DNA of 47,483 nt from Bacillota bacterium (GCA_012839805.1 DUMU01000036.1:1-47483), one strand, 5' to 3'; shown: positions 1 to 9,654, numbered from the stretch's first letter. Notes: generated from the sequence alone by a model not told the origin. Numbers and translations are program-made.

Positions 1-2
1 CC

Positions 3-1268
3 GGTGAGCAGGCGAGGAGAGAAGAGGCCGAAAAGCTCCGAACCGATGTTACGCAGCAATTGGAATCGAGGCTTTCCCAGGTGGAGGGCGCCCTGAAGCA
101 GCAAGGTGACAATCTGGTCTCCACGACCACAAAGCTTCAGGAGCAGCTTGGCGCTCTCTCGCAGCGCCTCGCGGCGGCGGAAAAGAGTTTGGGGGAGGCC
201 CGCACCGAGGCTGCCGCCCGGGCGGATGCTCTCGAGGCTGACTTCGAGGCTAAGACCGAAAGCCTGGCGGGTGAGCTCAAGGCTAGCATCGACGACTTGT
301 CCCAACGACTCGCGAGCGCTGAGGTGCGGCTGGGCGGGAACTACCAGAATATGGATGCGCGTATCCAGGAACTGGCCAGCCAGCTCAGCCAGGGTATCGC
401 CGGCGAGGCAGGGGCGCGGGAGGCGGCGCTCGGCCAGCTCCGTGCCGATTTCCAGGGAAAGCTCGACCGCCTGCAGGCCGACCTGAGCCAAAGCCAGGCG
501 GCTGCTGCCCGGGGACTGGCCGATGAAGCCAAGGCCCGGCAGGATGACGTGGCCCAGGTTCGCCAGGAACTGGCTGCGGGGCTGGCCGGAGAGGCCAAGG
601 CGCGTGACGAAGCGCTGAGCCAGCTCGGTGCGGAGCTGAAAGGTGATTTGCACCGTTTGGAGGCGGCCTTCGAACAGGCGCAGGCGGACGCTACGGCCCG
701 GGCGGAGGCGACCGACACTCGCTTGCAAAAGCTCGAGCAGGACCTGAGGGCAGCCTTCAGTACGGGCTTGGCCGAGGAGAGCCGTGCCCGCACTGAGGCT
801 TTGGCGCAAACCCGGAGTGACCTGGAAACGGCTATCGCCCAGTTGCGGACCGAACTCAAAGGGGAGAACGACAAGACCCGCATGGAATTGGCTGCCCGGC
901 TCGACGCCTTGGAGGCGGCGCTGGCCTCCGTCGACCAGCGGTTGCAGGCGGTGGCTGCCTCCCTGGAGGCCGAAACCAAAGCCCGGCAGGAACTGGCTGC
1001 CACCTGGGAGCAGCGCTGGCAGGAGTTTTCCGCCCGTCTGGAGGCCCTGAAAGCGAAGGTAGATTTCCTGAGCGGCGCGCACCTCGACGTCAGCGGGCAG
1101 CTGGCTGCGGCCTTCAACAACATCAACCTGCTACAGCGGGGACTCGACCAGGTAAAAACCGACTTCGATAACTTCCGTACGCAGACCAGCGAAGGCCTTA
1201 GCAAGCTCAACAAGAACCTGTACATAGTCGGCGCGGCGGCGGGCTTGCTGGGTATGTTCGTGAAATGA
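3..1268 (+). CDS. Coiled-coil surface/envelope protein, 5' end outside window
   Basis: The reading frame is already open at the left edge, so this is the C-terminal 421 residues of a longer protein; the TTG at 60 is only the first start-like codon inside the window. The visible part is almost entirely a predicted coiled coil, rich in Ala, Glu, Leu, Gln and Arg, with imperfect repeats of about 30-40 residues built around the pattern G-L/I-A-x-E-A-x-A-R. It ends in a short hydrophobic segment (YIVGAAAGLLGMFV) followed by Lys and stop. From general knowledge, Bacillota SLH-domain proteins often have this build (SLH domains, long coiled coil, short hydrophobic tail), but no SLH domain is visible here, so that is inference. 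No enzymatic motif is seen. A strong terminator follows. Confidence 0.75.
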   Translation, partial: GEQARREEAEKLRTDVTQQLESRLSQVEGALKQQGDNLVSTTTKLQEQLGALSQRLAAAEKSLGEARTEAAARADALEADFEAKTESLAGELKASIDDLSQRLASAEVRLGGNYQNMDARIQELASQLSQGIAGEAGAREAALGQLRADFQGKLDRLQADLSQSQAAAARGLADEAKARQDDVAQVRQELAAGLAGEAKARDEALSQLGAELKGDLHRLEAAFEQAQADATARAEATDTRLQKLEQDLRAAFSTGLAEESRARTEALAQTRSDLETAIAQLRTELKGENDKTRMELAARLDALEAALASVDQRLQAVAASLEAETKARQELAATWEQRWQEFSARLEALKAKVDFLSGAHLDVSGQLAAAFNNINLLQRGLDQVKTDFDNFRTQTSEGLSKLNKNLYIVGAAAGLLGMFVK

Positions 1269-1308
1269 AGCGAGACGGCCGCAGGTGGTAGCAGGATAAC
1301 GGTCCTCC

Positions 1309-1348
1309 GGGCCGGTGAACCGCAGGCAGCGGTTCGCCGGCCCGGTTT
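1309..1348 (+). terminator. Rho-independent terminator after the coiled-coil gene
   Basis: A 15-bp stem (1309-1323 with 1329-1343, one G-U pair) encloses a 5-nt loop and is followed by GGTTTTC. It lies 40 bases after the coiled-coil stop codon. The 1349-1506 stretch between it and the convergent DUF554 gene is very GC-rich and holds nothing I can identify. Confidence 0.85.
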
Positions 1349-1506
1349 TCACGCCGGGAGCACTAGCCGGTAGGCCTGGTGGAGGGAGAGCCCGGAGGTC
1401 CTACGGGCAGCCCAGGCGGTAGGCGGGCGCCGGGTACGGGGCGGGGCGGGGTGGGCAATGGCAGGGCTTATCAGGCGGCGGCCGGTGGGACGGCGCGGTG
1501 AGCGGG

Positions 1507-2205
1507 TCAAGGGAGGGGGAGAAGGGGAACGAGAAGGGCAAACAGCAGGGAGGGGAGCATATTGGCCACCGGCAGGCGGGTGGCACCCACCAGGTTGAGC
1601 CCGAGACCTACGATGAGTAGCCCTCCCGTCCCCGACAGCAGCGCGATGGCCGGTGGGGTGAAGAGGCCCGCCAGCACGCCGGCGCCGGCGGCGATAAGAC
1701 CCTGATAGATGAAAACCACCGCACTGGAGACGGCAACCCCGGGGCCCAGAGTAGAAGCAAATGCCACAGACGCTATCCCGTCCATCATTCCTTTGGTGAG
1801 CAAAATCCGGTAGTCGCCGGTGGTACCGTCCTGGATGCTACCCAATATCGCCATGGGTCCAACGGCAAAAAGGAGGCTCGCGGAGACAAGACCGCGGGCG
1901 AAGCGACCCGAACCGGCCTCGGCACCACCAAAGCGCGCCTCTGCCAGGCGCCCCAAGCTCTGCAGCCGGTCTTCGATCCGGAGCACAGCCCCCACCCACG
2001 TGCCCGCGGCCAGGCAAACCAGGGCCGCTAAAGGCTTTTGTGCATGCTGGAGTTGTCCCACCATGTCCGCGCCTACGTAGAGTACGAAGAGCCCGATGGC
2101 CTGCAGGATGGTATCCGCGGTAGTGCGAGTGAGTCTCCGGTGCATGGCGAGTCCGAGGAGAGAACCGGCCAGGATCAAGAGCGAATTGAGAAGCGTACCC
2201 TTCAT
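1507..2205 (-). CDS. DUF554 family membrane protein (YdfK-like)
   Basis: The protein has 232 residues and several hydrophobic helices. It begins MKGTLLNSLLILAGSLLG and carries features I recognise from the DUF554/YdfK family: an N-terminal membrane helix, the segment FAVGPMAILGSIQDG, and LLTKGMMDGIASVAFAS. The family is a conserved polytopic membrane protein of unknown transport or structural role. The ATG at 2205 is chosen because AAAGGA precedes it on the minus strand and because the family starts there; the frame runs open upstream to 2322 without a family match. It is monocistronic and divergent from miaB. Confidence 0.85.
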   Translation of the reverse strand: MKGTLLNSLLILAGSLLGLAMHRRLTRTTADTILQAIGLFVLYVGADMVGQLQHAQKPLAALVCLAAGTWVGAVLRIEDRLQSLGRLAEARFGGAEAGSGRFARGLVSASLLFAVGPMAILGSIQDGTTGDYRILLTKGMMDGIASVAFASTLGPGVAVSSAVVFIYQGLIAAGAGVLAGLFTPPAIALLSGTGGLLIVGLGLNLVGATRLPVANMLPSLLFALLVPLLPLP

Positions 2206-2332
2206 CCGTATGGTCCTTTCTGAAACAGGTGGTGAACCATTCGTTGCTTCCCTCCCCGTTCCTGCTCCCCGGGTGCGCCTCCACGGAAGCCGGAACCCGG
2301 CAGCGGCCGGCCCGCGGCCCAAGCCCGGGGTA

Positions 2333-2341
2333 TGGTATAAT
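2333..2341 (+). promoter_or_regulatory. Extended -10 promoter for the miaB-mutS-mutL block
   Basis: TGGTATAAT (TG at 2333-2334, -10 hexamer at 2336-2341) lies 32 nt before the miaB GTG start. No good -35 hexamer sits 17 nt upstream, as is common for extended -10 promoters. The surrounding ATGGTANAATGA pattern recurs before dapF and before the YnbB-family gene. Confidence 0.6.
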
Positions 2342-2372
2342 GAGAGTCGTTGTCAAGGGGGTGTGAGAGCGG

Positions 2373-3788
2373 GTGAAGAAAAAACTGCAAAACTCGATTA
2401 CGAACTACACCGCGCGTTCTCGACCCATCGGGGTCGGAAAGCGCGCTTACATAAAGACTTTCGGGTGCCAGATGAATGAACACGACACCGAAATAATCAT
2501 GGGAGAATTGTCCCAGATCGGATATAAGTTTACCGGAGATCCCACCGAGGCCGACCTGATTCTTTTCAACACCTGTGCGGTGCGGGAGAACCCCGAACGC
2601 AAGCTTTTCGGCCAGGTGGGCGACCTGGCCGCGCTCAAAGCCAGGCGGCCGGATCTCATCATCGGGATCTGCGGGTGCCTCGTACAGCAGCAGACCATCC
2701 TCGAGCGGATAATCCAGCGTCTACCGCACGTAGACCTGATCTTCGGTACCCATAACCTTCATCGCCTTCCCTACCTTCTCGAAACCGTGCTGGAGACAGG
2801 TCGGAAGGTGGTCGAGGTGTGGGATGAGGACCAGGGCATAGTGGAAGGCATGCCGGTTCAACGGGTGGACGACCTGAAGGCTTACGTGACGGTTCACTAC
2901 GGCTGCGACAAGTATTGCAGCTTCTGTATCGTCCCCCAGACCCGGGGTCGCCAGCGGAGCCGCCGTGCCGGCGACATCCTGGCGGAGATCGAGGAGCTGG
3001 GCCGCCAGGGCTACAAGGAAGTAATGCTCCTGGGCCAAAACGTCAACGCCTGGGGGAAAGACCTCGACCCCCCGGCCGATTTCGCCGACCTGCTCTGGCG
3101 GATCAACGACGTTCCCGGGATCGAGCGGATACGGTTCACCTCGCCGCACCCCCGTGACCTGACCGACCGCCAGATCGAGACCCTGCGGGATGCTCCCAAA
3201 GTGATGGAGCAGTTGCACTTGCCTCTCCAGGCGGGTTCGGACGCGGTGCTCTACCGGATGAACCGCCGCTACACCCAGGCCGACTTCCTGCGCCTGGTAG
3301 AAAAGGTGCGGTCGGCCATACCGGACATCGTCCTTACTACCGACATCATCGTTGGCTTTCCCGGGGAGACGGAAGCGGATTTCCAGGAGACCTTGAAGGT
3401 GGTGGAGGAGGTTCAGTTCGACTCGGCCTTCACCTTCGTCTACTCTCCCCGCCCGGGCACGCCGGCGGCCCGTAGCACGGAGCAGGTGCCCGAGGAAGAG
3501 AAACGGGATCGGATTTTGCGCCTGATCGCCCTCCAGAATGAGATCTCCCGGCGCAAGATGGAAGCTCGGGTGGGCCGGACGGAGGAGGTTTTGGTAGAAG
3601 GGCCCAGCGAGAAGGACCCGGAGCGCCTTGCCGGGCGCAGCCGGGGCAACCACTGGGTGATCTTTGACGGTCCCCGGGAGCTGCGGGGTGAGATCGTACC
3701 GGTACGCATCACGGCGGCGCAAACGTTCAACCTCTTCGGTGAACTCACCTCCGTGCCCGCGCCCGCCGCGGCCGGCGGGAGGGCCTGA
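2373..3788 (+). CDS. miaB: tRNA-2-methylthio-N6-dimethylallyladenosine synthase
   Basis: A radical-SAM methylthiotransferase that adds the 2-methylthio group to i6A37 of tRNAs reading UNN codons, acting after MiaA. The N-terminal UPF0004 domain has three cluster cysteines (C32 in TFGCQMNEHD, C68 in NTCAVREN, C102 in CGCLVQQQ). The radical-SAM motif CxxxCxxC is GCDKYCSFC (C178, C182, C185). A TRAM-type RNA-binding segment follows near the C-terminus. The 471-residue length is slightly above usual because of about 20 extra N-terminal residues. The start is GTG with AAGGGGG about 11 nt upstream. It is the first gene of the block; miaA, its pathway partner, is four genes downstream. Confidence 0.96.
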   Translation: MKKKLQNSITNYTARSRPIGVGKRAYIKTFGCQMNEHDTEIIMGELSQIGYKFTGDPTEADLILFNTCAVRENPERKLFGQVGDLAALKARRPDLIIGICGCLVQQQTILERIIQRLPHVDLIFGTHNLHRLPYLLETVLETGRKVVEVWDEDQGIVEGMPVQRVDDLKAYVTVHYGCDKYCSFCIVPQTRGRQRSRRAGDILAEIEELGRQGYKEVMLLGQNVNAWGKDLDPPADFADLLWRINDVPGIERIRFTSPHPRDLTDRQIETLRDAPKVMEQLHLPLQAGSDAVLYRMNRRYTQADFLRLVEKVRSAIPDIVLTTDIIVGFPGETEADFQETLKVVEEVQFDSAFTFVYSPRPGTPAARSTEQVPEEEKRDRILRLIALQNEISRRKMEARVGRTEEVLVEGPSEKDPERLAGRSRGNHWVIFDGPRELRGEIVPVRITAAQTFNLFGELTSVPAPAAAGGRA

Positions 3789-3811
3789 GGGGCGCTGGCA
3801 GGGGAGATCAC

Positions 3812-6715
3812 ATGGACGAGACGCCCGTATATCAGCAATACCTGGAGGAAAAGGCCAAGTTTCCCCAGGCCCTGCTCCTTTTCCGCCTGGGCGACTTCTA
3901 CGAGCTTTTCGGCGAGGACGCGCAGGTAGCCAGCCGTGTCCTCGAGCTCACCCTCACCTCCCGTGAGATCGGTAAGGGTCGCCGCATTCCCATGTGCGGT
4001 GTTCCTTACCATGCCGTGGACCATTACCTCGCCCGCCTGGTGGATGAAGGCTACGCGGTCGCCATCTGTGAGCAGATGGAAGATCCGCGCCACGCCAAGG
4101 GGCTGGTCAAGCGGCAGGTCACCAGGGTCGTCACCCCCGGCACCCGCCTCGACCCGGCCTCCCTCGATGAACGCCGGCCGAACTTCCTGGTGGCGGTGGC
4201 CACCGCCGCTTCTTCACCCTCCCGGGTATGGGTGGAGCCGCTGGGGTTAGCTTGCGTCGATATTTCCACCGGCGATTTCTTTGGGACCGAGGTATCTTCG
4301 GCGGCGGCCCTCCAAACCGAGCTTTTGCGCCTTGAACCCGCCGAAATTCTGGTAGATCCAGCTTTGGCGGCCGACCCTTTCTGGGAAACGATCGGGCGGC
4401 TCCTGGCTCGCGTCCGGTTCACCACGGGTGAGGTCCGTTCTTTCTTGCCGGAACCGGCCGCGGAACGGCTCCGGGAGCAGTTCGGGACGCTTTCCCTCGC
4501 GCCTTTCGGCCTGGAGGGAAAGAGAGCGTTGATATCGGCGGCCGGGGCGGTGCTCGAGTACGTACAGGAGACGCAGCAGTCGTCCCTCACGCATCTACGT
4601 AGCTTTCGCTCCTATTCCCTGGCCGATCAACTCCTCATCGATCCGGTGAGCCAGCGAAATCTGGAGATCTTTCGTTCGCTGCGGGACGGTAGCCGCAAAG
4701 GCACCCTTTGGGAGGTCCTGGATCGAACGGTGACCCCCATGGGGGCAAGGCTTCTGCGCTCCTGGCTCGAAAACCCGCTGGTGCAGGTAGAGCCGATCCG
4801 GCAGCGGTTGGGGGCGGTCAGGTTCCTGGTTCAGAAGACACTGGTGCGCAACGAAATCCGGGAAATCCTGAACCAGATCCGCGACCTGGAGCGGCTGACG
4901 GCTCGGGTGGCCTGCGGCGCCGCCAACGCCCGGGACCTCCTGGCCCTGGGCCGGTCCCTCACCCCGCTGCCCCTGCTTCGCCGGGCCCTGGCCGGTGCTC
5001 TGGAGGAGGCCGGGCAAGCAGGTACGGGGAGCGGCGGGAATGCCCCTCCCCAGTTACTGGTGGAACTGCTTTCTTCGTTCGACACCGTGGAGGATGTAGC
5101 CAACCGGATCCTGCGGGCGCTTTCCGATGAGCCGCCGGTTCAGCTGAAAGAGGGAGGCCTCATCCGGGAGGGAGTCGACCTGGAACTGGACCGGCTCCGC
5201 CAAAGCAGCCGGGAAGCGCAGGAGTGGATCGCGGCCCTGGAGGGCCGGGAACGGGAACGAACCGGGATCAAGAGCTTGAAGGTGGGGTTCAACAAGGTCT
5301 TCGGGTACTACATCGAAGTGACCCGGCCTAACCTCGGGCAGGTGCCTTCCGACTACATTCGCAAGCAGACACTGGCCGGGGGAGAGCGGTTCATCACTCC
5401 GGAATTAAAGGAGAAAGAGGAACTGGTGCTGGGGGCCCAGGAGAGGATGGCCGAGCGGGAATACGAGCTCTTCCTGGCCCTGAGGCAGGAGGTGGCGGAG
5501 CAGGCGCCGCGCCTTTTGGCCGCCGCCCGGGTGGTGGCCACCGTGGATGTGCTGGCGAGCCTGGCTCAGGTGGCGGTGACCCGCCAGTACGTCGAACCCG
5601 AGGTGGACGGCGGGGACGAGATCCGGATCGAGGGCGGAAGGCATCCGGTGGTGGAGACGGTAATCCCGGGCGGGCGTTTCGTTCCCAACGATACCCTGCT
5701 CAATAATCGCGAGCGGCAGATAGTCATTCTGACCGGTCCTAATATGGCCGGCAAGTCCACCTACCTGCGGCAGGTGGCCTTGATCGTGCTACTGGCCCAG
5801 ATCGGGAGCTTCGTCCCGGCGAAGAGCGCCCGTATCGGCCTGGTGGACCGTATCTTCACCCGGGTGGGTGCCTCGGATAATCTGGCCAGCGGCGAGAGCA
5901 CCTTCATGGTGGAGATGAACGAGGTGAGCTACATCCTGCGGCATGCGACGCCCAAGAGCCTCGTCATCCTGGATGAAGTCGGGCGGGGTACCAGCACTTT
6001 CGACGGCGTCTCTCTGGCCTGGGCGGTCACCGAGTATCTGCACGAAGAGCCGCAGTGCCGGGCGAAAACCCTTTTTGCTACTCATTACCATGAGCTGACC
6101 CAACTGGCCTCCTTCCTGCCCCGGGTAGTCAACATGAGCGTGGCGGTGGAAAAGACGGCGGGCGGCATCGTTTTCCTGCGGCGCATCCAACCGGGGGGGG
6201 CGGATGAGTCCTACGGGATCGAGGTGGCGCGGCTCGCCGGCCTTCCCGAAGCGGTGTTGCGGCGGGCGAGCGAGATTCTGGCGGAACTGGAGGGGTCTAG
6301 CCCCGGTCGCGTTCGCTCAGGCCCACCGCCGGCTGGCGCGTCGTCGCGGCCCGCCGGGGTATCTCCGGCATCGGCTGGTATCTCGCCGTCGCCGGGGGAA
6401 CTTGGCCGGCCGGGCGTTTTGGCGGCAGCGGGGGTGGCGGCGGCCCCGGCAGGGACGAGCTCGGGTCGTGTTCCTGCTCCTCGGACCGCGGGAGCGGCCA
6501 TTCGGGCCTATCAACTGCAGCTTTTCACTCCGCCTCCGCACCCCGCACTGGTAGAGCTCGCCCGGCTCGACGTCAACGCCTTGACGCCGATTGCGGCGCT
6601 CAACGTGCTGGCCAGGCTGAAAGAGCTGTTAACGGCTGAGCCTCCGGCGGGCCTCGAGGCTGTGCTCCGCGAGGGGGCCACCAACCACCATCTGGGGGAG
6701 CAGGAACGAGCATGA
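3812..6715 (+). CDS. mutS: DNA mismatch repair protein MutS
   Basis: A mismatch-recognition ATPase of 967 residues, longer than the usual 850-880. The mismatch-contact motif FYE is at residues 29-31. The connector, lever and clamp domains follow, then the P-loop TGPNMAGKST near residue 641, the Walker B segment VILDEVGRGTST and the FATHYHELT switch. After the ATPase domain, a low-complexity Pro/Ala/Gly/Ser stretch of about 80 residues (coding about 6290-6500) separates it from the C-terminal helices. The extra length is this linker. The ATG has AGGGGAG upstream. The stop overlaps the mutL start (ATGA), so translation is probably coupled. Confidence 0.97.
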   Translation: MDETPVYQQYLEEKAKFPQALLLFRLGDFYELFGEDAQVASRVLELTLTSREIGKGRRIPMCGVPYHAVDHYLARLVDEGYAVAICEQMEDPRHAKGLVKRQVTRVVTPGTRLDPASLDERRPNFLVAVATAASSPSRVWVEPLGLACVDISTGDFFGTEVSSAAALQTELLRLEPAEILVDPALAADPFWETIGRLLARVRFTTGEVRSFLPEPAAERLREQFGTLSLAPFGLEGKRALISAAGAVLEYVQETQQSSLTHLRSFRSYSLADQLLIDPVSQRNLEIFRSLRDGSRKGTLWEVLDRTVTPMGARLLRSWLENPLVQVEPIRQRLGAVRFLVQKTLVRNEIREILNQIRDLERLTARVACGAANARDLLALGRSLTPLPLLRRALAGALEEAGQAGTGSGGNAPPQLLVELLSSFDTVEDVANRILRALSDEPPVQLKEGGLIREGVDLELDRLRQSSREAQEWIAALEGRERERTGIKSLKVGFNKVFGYYIEVTRPNLGQVPSDYIRKQTLAGGERFITPELKEKEELVLGAQERMAEREYELFLALRQEVAEQAPRLLAAARVVATVDVLASLAQVAVTRQYVEPEVDGGDEIRIEGGRHPVVETVIPGGRFVPNDTLLNNRERQIVILTGPNMAGKSTYLRQVALIVLLAQIGSFVPAKSARIGLVDRIFTRVGASDNLASGESTFMVEMNEVSYILRHATPKSLVILDEVGRGTSTFDGVSLAWAVTEYLHEEPQCRAKTLFATHYHELTQLASFLPRVVNMSVAVEKTAGGIVFLRRIQPGGADESYGIEVARLAGLPEAVLRRASEILAELEGSSPGRVRSGPPPAGASSRPAGVSPASAGISPSPGELGRPGVLAAAGVAAAPAGTSSGRVPAPRTAGAAIRAYQLQLFTPPPHPALVELARLDVNALTPIAALNVLARLKELLTAEPPAGLEAVLREGATNHHLGEQERA

Positions 6716-8775
6716 AGGAGAAGGACGTAGCGGGCCGGCCCAGGTCGCGCATAGGCGTACTGGCCGAGGACGTAATCCAGAAGATCGCGGCCGGGGAAGT
6801 GATCGAGAGCCCGGCCTCGGTGGTCAAGGAGCTGGTCGAAAACAGCCTCGATGCGGGGGCGCGGCGCGTCGAGGTGGAGATAGCCGGGGCCGGGAAGGAA
6901 TTGATCCGGGTAACCGACGATGGCGAGGGGATCGTTCCCGAAGACCTGCCCCTCGCCGTGATGCCCCATGCCACCAGCAAGCTGAAGCGCTCCGAGGATC
7001 TGGCTGCTATCCATACCCTTGGTTTCCGGGGAGAGGCATTGGCCAGCATTGCCGCGGTTTCCCGCCTGGAGCTGATCTCGCGGCCTCCTGAGCTTCCCCA
7101 TGCGACCCGGCTCACGGTAACCGGGGGAGTGGCGGGAGAGCCCGTGCCTGCTGCCGGTCCGCCGGGTACTACCGTGGTGGTCCGGGAGCTCTTCTTCAAC
7201 ACCCCCGCCCGCTTCAAATTTTTGCCATCCGAAGCGGGCTTGCGCCGGGCCGTGGCCGAGACGGTGGCCCGCCTGGCACTGGCCCATCCGGAGGTGGCCT
7301 TTCGATTACTGGTCGAAGGCGAAGAGAAGTTCGTCACTCCCGGAGATGGCAATCTCGGCAGCGTGGCCGTGGCCTGGTGGGGGACGGGCATTGCGCGGTC
7401 GCTCCTCCCCGTTCCGCTGGAAGAGGGACTGGCGGGAAAAGTAAGCGGGGTGATCGGGTCGCCGGGAGTTCACCGGAGTAACCGGCAAGATGAGGTATTC
7501 GTTCTGAACGGCCGGGTGATCGAAAGCCGGTCGCTTGCGGTCGCGGTCGAAAGGGCTTACGAATCCCTCTTGCCGGCGCGCCGCTTCCCTCTGGCCGTAC
7601 TTCGTCTTGAGCTCGATCCGGCCGCGGTCGACGTAAACGTTCACCCGGCCAAGCGGGAGGTTCGCTTTCGGGACGAGGCGGCCTGTTTTCGCCTGGTGCA
7701 TTTTGCCTGCGTGCGAGCCCTGCAGCAGTCGGGGACGGCCGCGAAGACGCTGGCCGGCGACCTGCAGGCCCCCGGAGGCGGGTTCGTTCGACCTTCGGGA
7801 TCACACCTGCCGGCAGGCCGAGCGGCGGCGCCGGCGGGAGCCCGGGGCGAATCGTCCCGGCCGGGTGAGTTGCCTTTGGGCCTCCTCGAGACGGCCCGGG
7901 AAGCGGGCGAGGGCGTCGAGGAGGTAGGTGCGGTGGCCGAAGGCCGGGCCGGTCTGGTGGGGAAAGGTCCGGCGGCGGCCGGGCTCGGCACGGAGCTCCC
8001 GCTCCGGCGAGCCCTGGAGGAACTGCGGGTGATCGGGCAGTTCCACCGGACCTACCTCCTTGGGGAGACCTCCGGAGCGCTCTGGCTCATCGACCAGCAC
8101 ATCGCCCACGAACGGGTGATTTTCGAAGAATTGCAGGAAGAGTACGATCAGGCGGGGGGAAGGGGTGAGAGGGTAGTTCAGGAGCTGCTTTTGCCGGTCA
8201 CGGTGGAACTGCCTCCCGCCCTCGCGGCGGCCCTGCCCGCCCGCCCTGCGGCCCGTGACGAAACGCCTCCGGGGGCGAAGGCCGCGGCCGCTACCGCCAG
8301 GAGCGGTGCATCTGCTCCTCTTTCCTTTTGGGAGGAAATGGAGCGCCTCGGCTTTCGATGCGAGCCTTTTGGCCCGGGGTACGTCCTGGTCCGGAGCTTG
8401 CCGGTCGCCTGGCGACCCCTGGGGGGCAGCCCCGGAGAAGCGCAGGGGACGGGCCGTGACCGGAGGTACGGTGAGGGCCTGGCGGCCGCGCTCGAGGCGG
8501 CCTTTGCGGAAGCCTGGGCCGCCTGGTCGGGAGAGAAGGTGGGAAGTGATGGTGCGCCGTGGGAGGTGGCCGGCAGGAGGAGGATTCTCGCCACCATTGC
8601 CTGCCATGCCGCGGTGAAGGCGGGCGAGCCGCTGGAGGAGTCACAAATGAAGGAACTCGTCACGATGCTCGCCCGAACCCGCCATCCTTTCAGCTGTCCT
8701 CACGGCCGGCCCATCGTGGTAGAAATCCCCTTGAGCGATGTGGAACGGCGCTTCGGGCGCCCGGTGTCGCGATGA
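6712..8775 (+). CDS. mutL: DNA mismatch repair endonuclease MutL
   Basis: A GHKL ATPase that links MutS to strand nicking. The N-terminus shows KELVENSLDAGA (catalytic Glu40, Asn44), DDGEGI and TLGFRGEALASI. A Pro/Ala/Gly-rich linker spans about residues 340-440. The C-terminal domain carries the nuclease signature DQHIAHERVIFEE (from residue 461; the usual DQHA is DQHI here), ACHAAVKAGE, and CPHGRP near residue 662. These mark it as an endonuclease-type MutL, as expected in a genome without MutH. It overlaps mutS by 4 nt and the next gene by 4 nt. Confidence 0.96.
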   Translation: MKEKDVAGRPRSRIGVLAEDVIQKIAAGEVIESPASVVKELVENSLDAGARRVEVEIAGAGKELIRVTDDGEGIVPEDLPLAVMPHATSKLKRSEDLAAIHTLGFRGEALASIAAVSRLELISRPPELPHATRLTVTGGVAGEPVPAAGPPGTTVVVRELFFNTPARFKFLPSEAGLRRAVAETVARLALAHPEVAFRLLVEGEEKFVTPGDGNLGSVAVAWWGTGIARSLLPVPLEEGLAGKVSGVIGSPGVHRSNRQDEVFVLNGRVIESRSLAVAVERAYESLLPARRFPLAVLRLELDPAAVDVNVHPAKREVRFRDEAACFRLVHFACVRALQQSGTAAKTLAGDLQAPGGGFVRPSGSHLPAGRAAAPAGARGESSRPGELPLGLLETAREAGEGVEEVGAVAEGRAGLVGKGPAAAGLGTELPLRRALEELRVIGQFHRTYLLGETSGALWLIDQHIAHERVIFEELQEEYDQAGGRGERVVQELLLPVTVELPPALAAALPARPAARDETPPGAKAAAATARSGASAPLSFWEEMERLGFRCEPFGPGYVLVRSLPVAWRPLGGSPGEAQGTGRDRRYGEGLAAALEAAFAEAWAAWSGEKVGSDGAPWEVAGRRRILATIACHAAVKAGEPLEESQMKELVTMLARTRHPFSCPHGRPIVVEIPLSDVERRFGRPVSR

Positions 8776-9650
8776 TGATCGATCCGCTTAAGGTAGGGGT
8801 GACGACCGCCCGTCGTCCCAGCCCGGCCGAGGAGGCCGACGCCCGGGAGGTGGCCGAACGGGAGGGCTTCATCTTTCGGCCCCGCCGCGGCCGTTCCCGG
8901 ACCGCTCTCCTGGCGGGTGACCCGGCAAAGGGCGAAGCGCCCCTGGACGTGCTGATCGTGGTTACCCCGGAACGGGTGGAGGCTTACACGGCCGGGGAGG
9001 AGGCGGGCGGCGATCGGCCCGGAGGCCGGCGGGGCGGCTGCGGCCCCCTCTTCTTTCACCCCAACATGGCCAAACTACGTATCCAGAGACTTCGCCACGG
9101 CGGCGGTGATCCCATGGTGGCGGCGATGGGACTGGAACGAGGGATGCACGTGCTCGACTGTACCGCCGGCCTGGGGGCCGACGCGGTGGTGGCCAGTTTC
9201 GTCTGTGGGGAAGAGGGGAAGGTGGTGGGCTGGGAGAGTTCACCGGTGGTGGCCTGCGTCATCCGGGAGGGAATGGCGCGTTACCGGCAACCGGCCCGTT
9301 CGGAACTTCCTGAACTGGTGGCGGCGATCCGCCGGGTTCGGGTGGAACGGAGGGATCACCGGGAAGGGCTCAAGGAGCTACCCGACGGCGCGTTCGACAT
9401 AGTCTACTTCGACCCCATGTTCCGCCGGCCCCTGCTCGAGTCGGAGGCCCTTCTTCCGCTCCGGCTCTTCGCCGATCCCCGGCCGCTCACCCCGGAAGTG
9501 CTGGCCGAGGCTAAACGGGTGGCCAGGCGCCGGGTCGTGGTCAAAGACCGGGCTGAAGGCGAGGAACTCGACCGGCTGGGACTACCGGTTCGGCACGGAG
9601 GCGGCAATAGCCGGATAGTATACGGGATCTGGACGCGCTCGGGAGGCTAG
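8772..9650 (+). CDS. Class I SAM-dependent methyltransferase (RsmJ/DUF548-like)
   Basis: This 292-residue protein has a Rossmann methyltransferase core. Motif I is VLDCTAGLGADAVVAS, and a catalytic-type segment IVYFDPMFRRP lies further on. These resemble the RsmJ/YhiQ (SAM_MT, DUF548) family of 16S rRNA guanine-N2 methyltransferases, but the substrate here is not established. The N-terminal 85 residues are poorly conserved. The frame is open upstream inside mutL; I chose the ATG at 8772, which overlaps the mutL stop. Its place between mutL and miaA recurs, to my knowledge, in other Bacillota and fits an RNA-modification role. Confidence 0.85.
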   Translation: MMIDPLKVGVTTARRPSPAEEADAREVAEREGFIFRPRRGRSRTALLAGDPAKGEAPLDVLIVVTPERVEAYTAGEEAGGDRPGGRRGGCGPLFFHPNMAKLRIQRLRHGGGDPMVAAMGLERGMHVLDCTAGLGADAVVASFVCGEEGKVVGWESSPVVACVIREGMARYRQPARSELPELVAAIRRVRVERRDHREGLKELPDGAFDIVYFDPMFRRPLLESEALLPLRLFADPRPLTPEVLAEAKRVARRRVVVKDRAEGEELDRLGLPVRHGGGNSRIVYGIWTRSGG

Positions 9651-9654
9651 CGGC

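Noticed and set aside
341-1225. A 294-codon open frame on the minus strand opposite the coiled-coil gene
   Set aside because: It is a Ser/Ala/Arg-rich shadow of the repetitive coding strand; the plus-strand protein has clear heptad character and a terminator in the right place.
2721-3722. A 333-codon minus-strand frame inside miaB
   Set aside because: miaB on the plus strand is unmistakable; long antisense frames are expected in GC-rich DNA.
8559-8771. N-terminal extension of the methyltransferase inside mutL
   Set aside because: It overlaps the conserved MutL C-terminus in another frame and has no homology; the ATG at 8772 fits the overlap pattern of the block.
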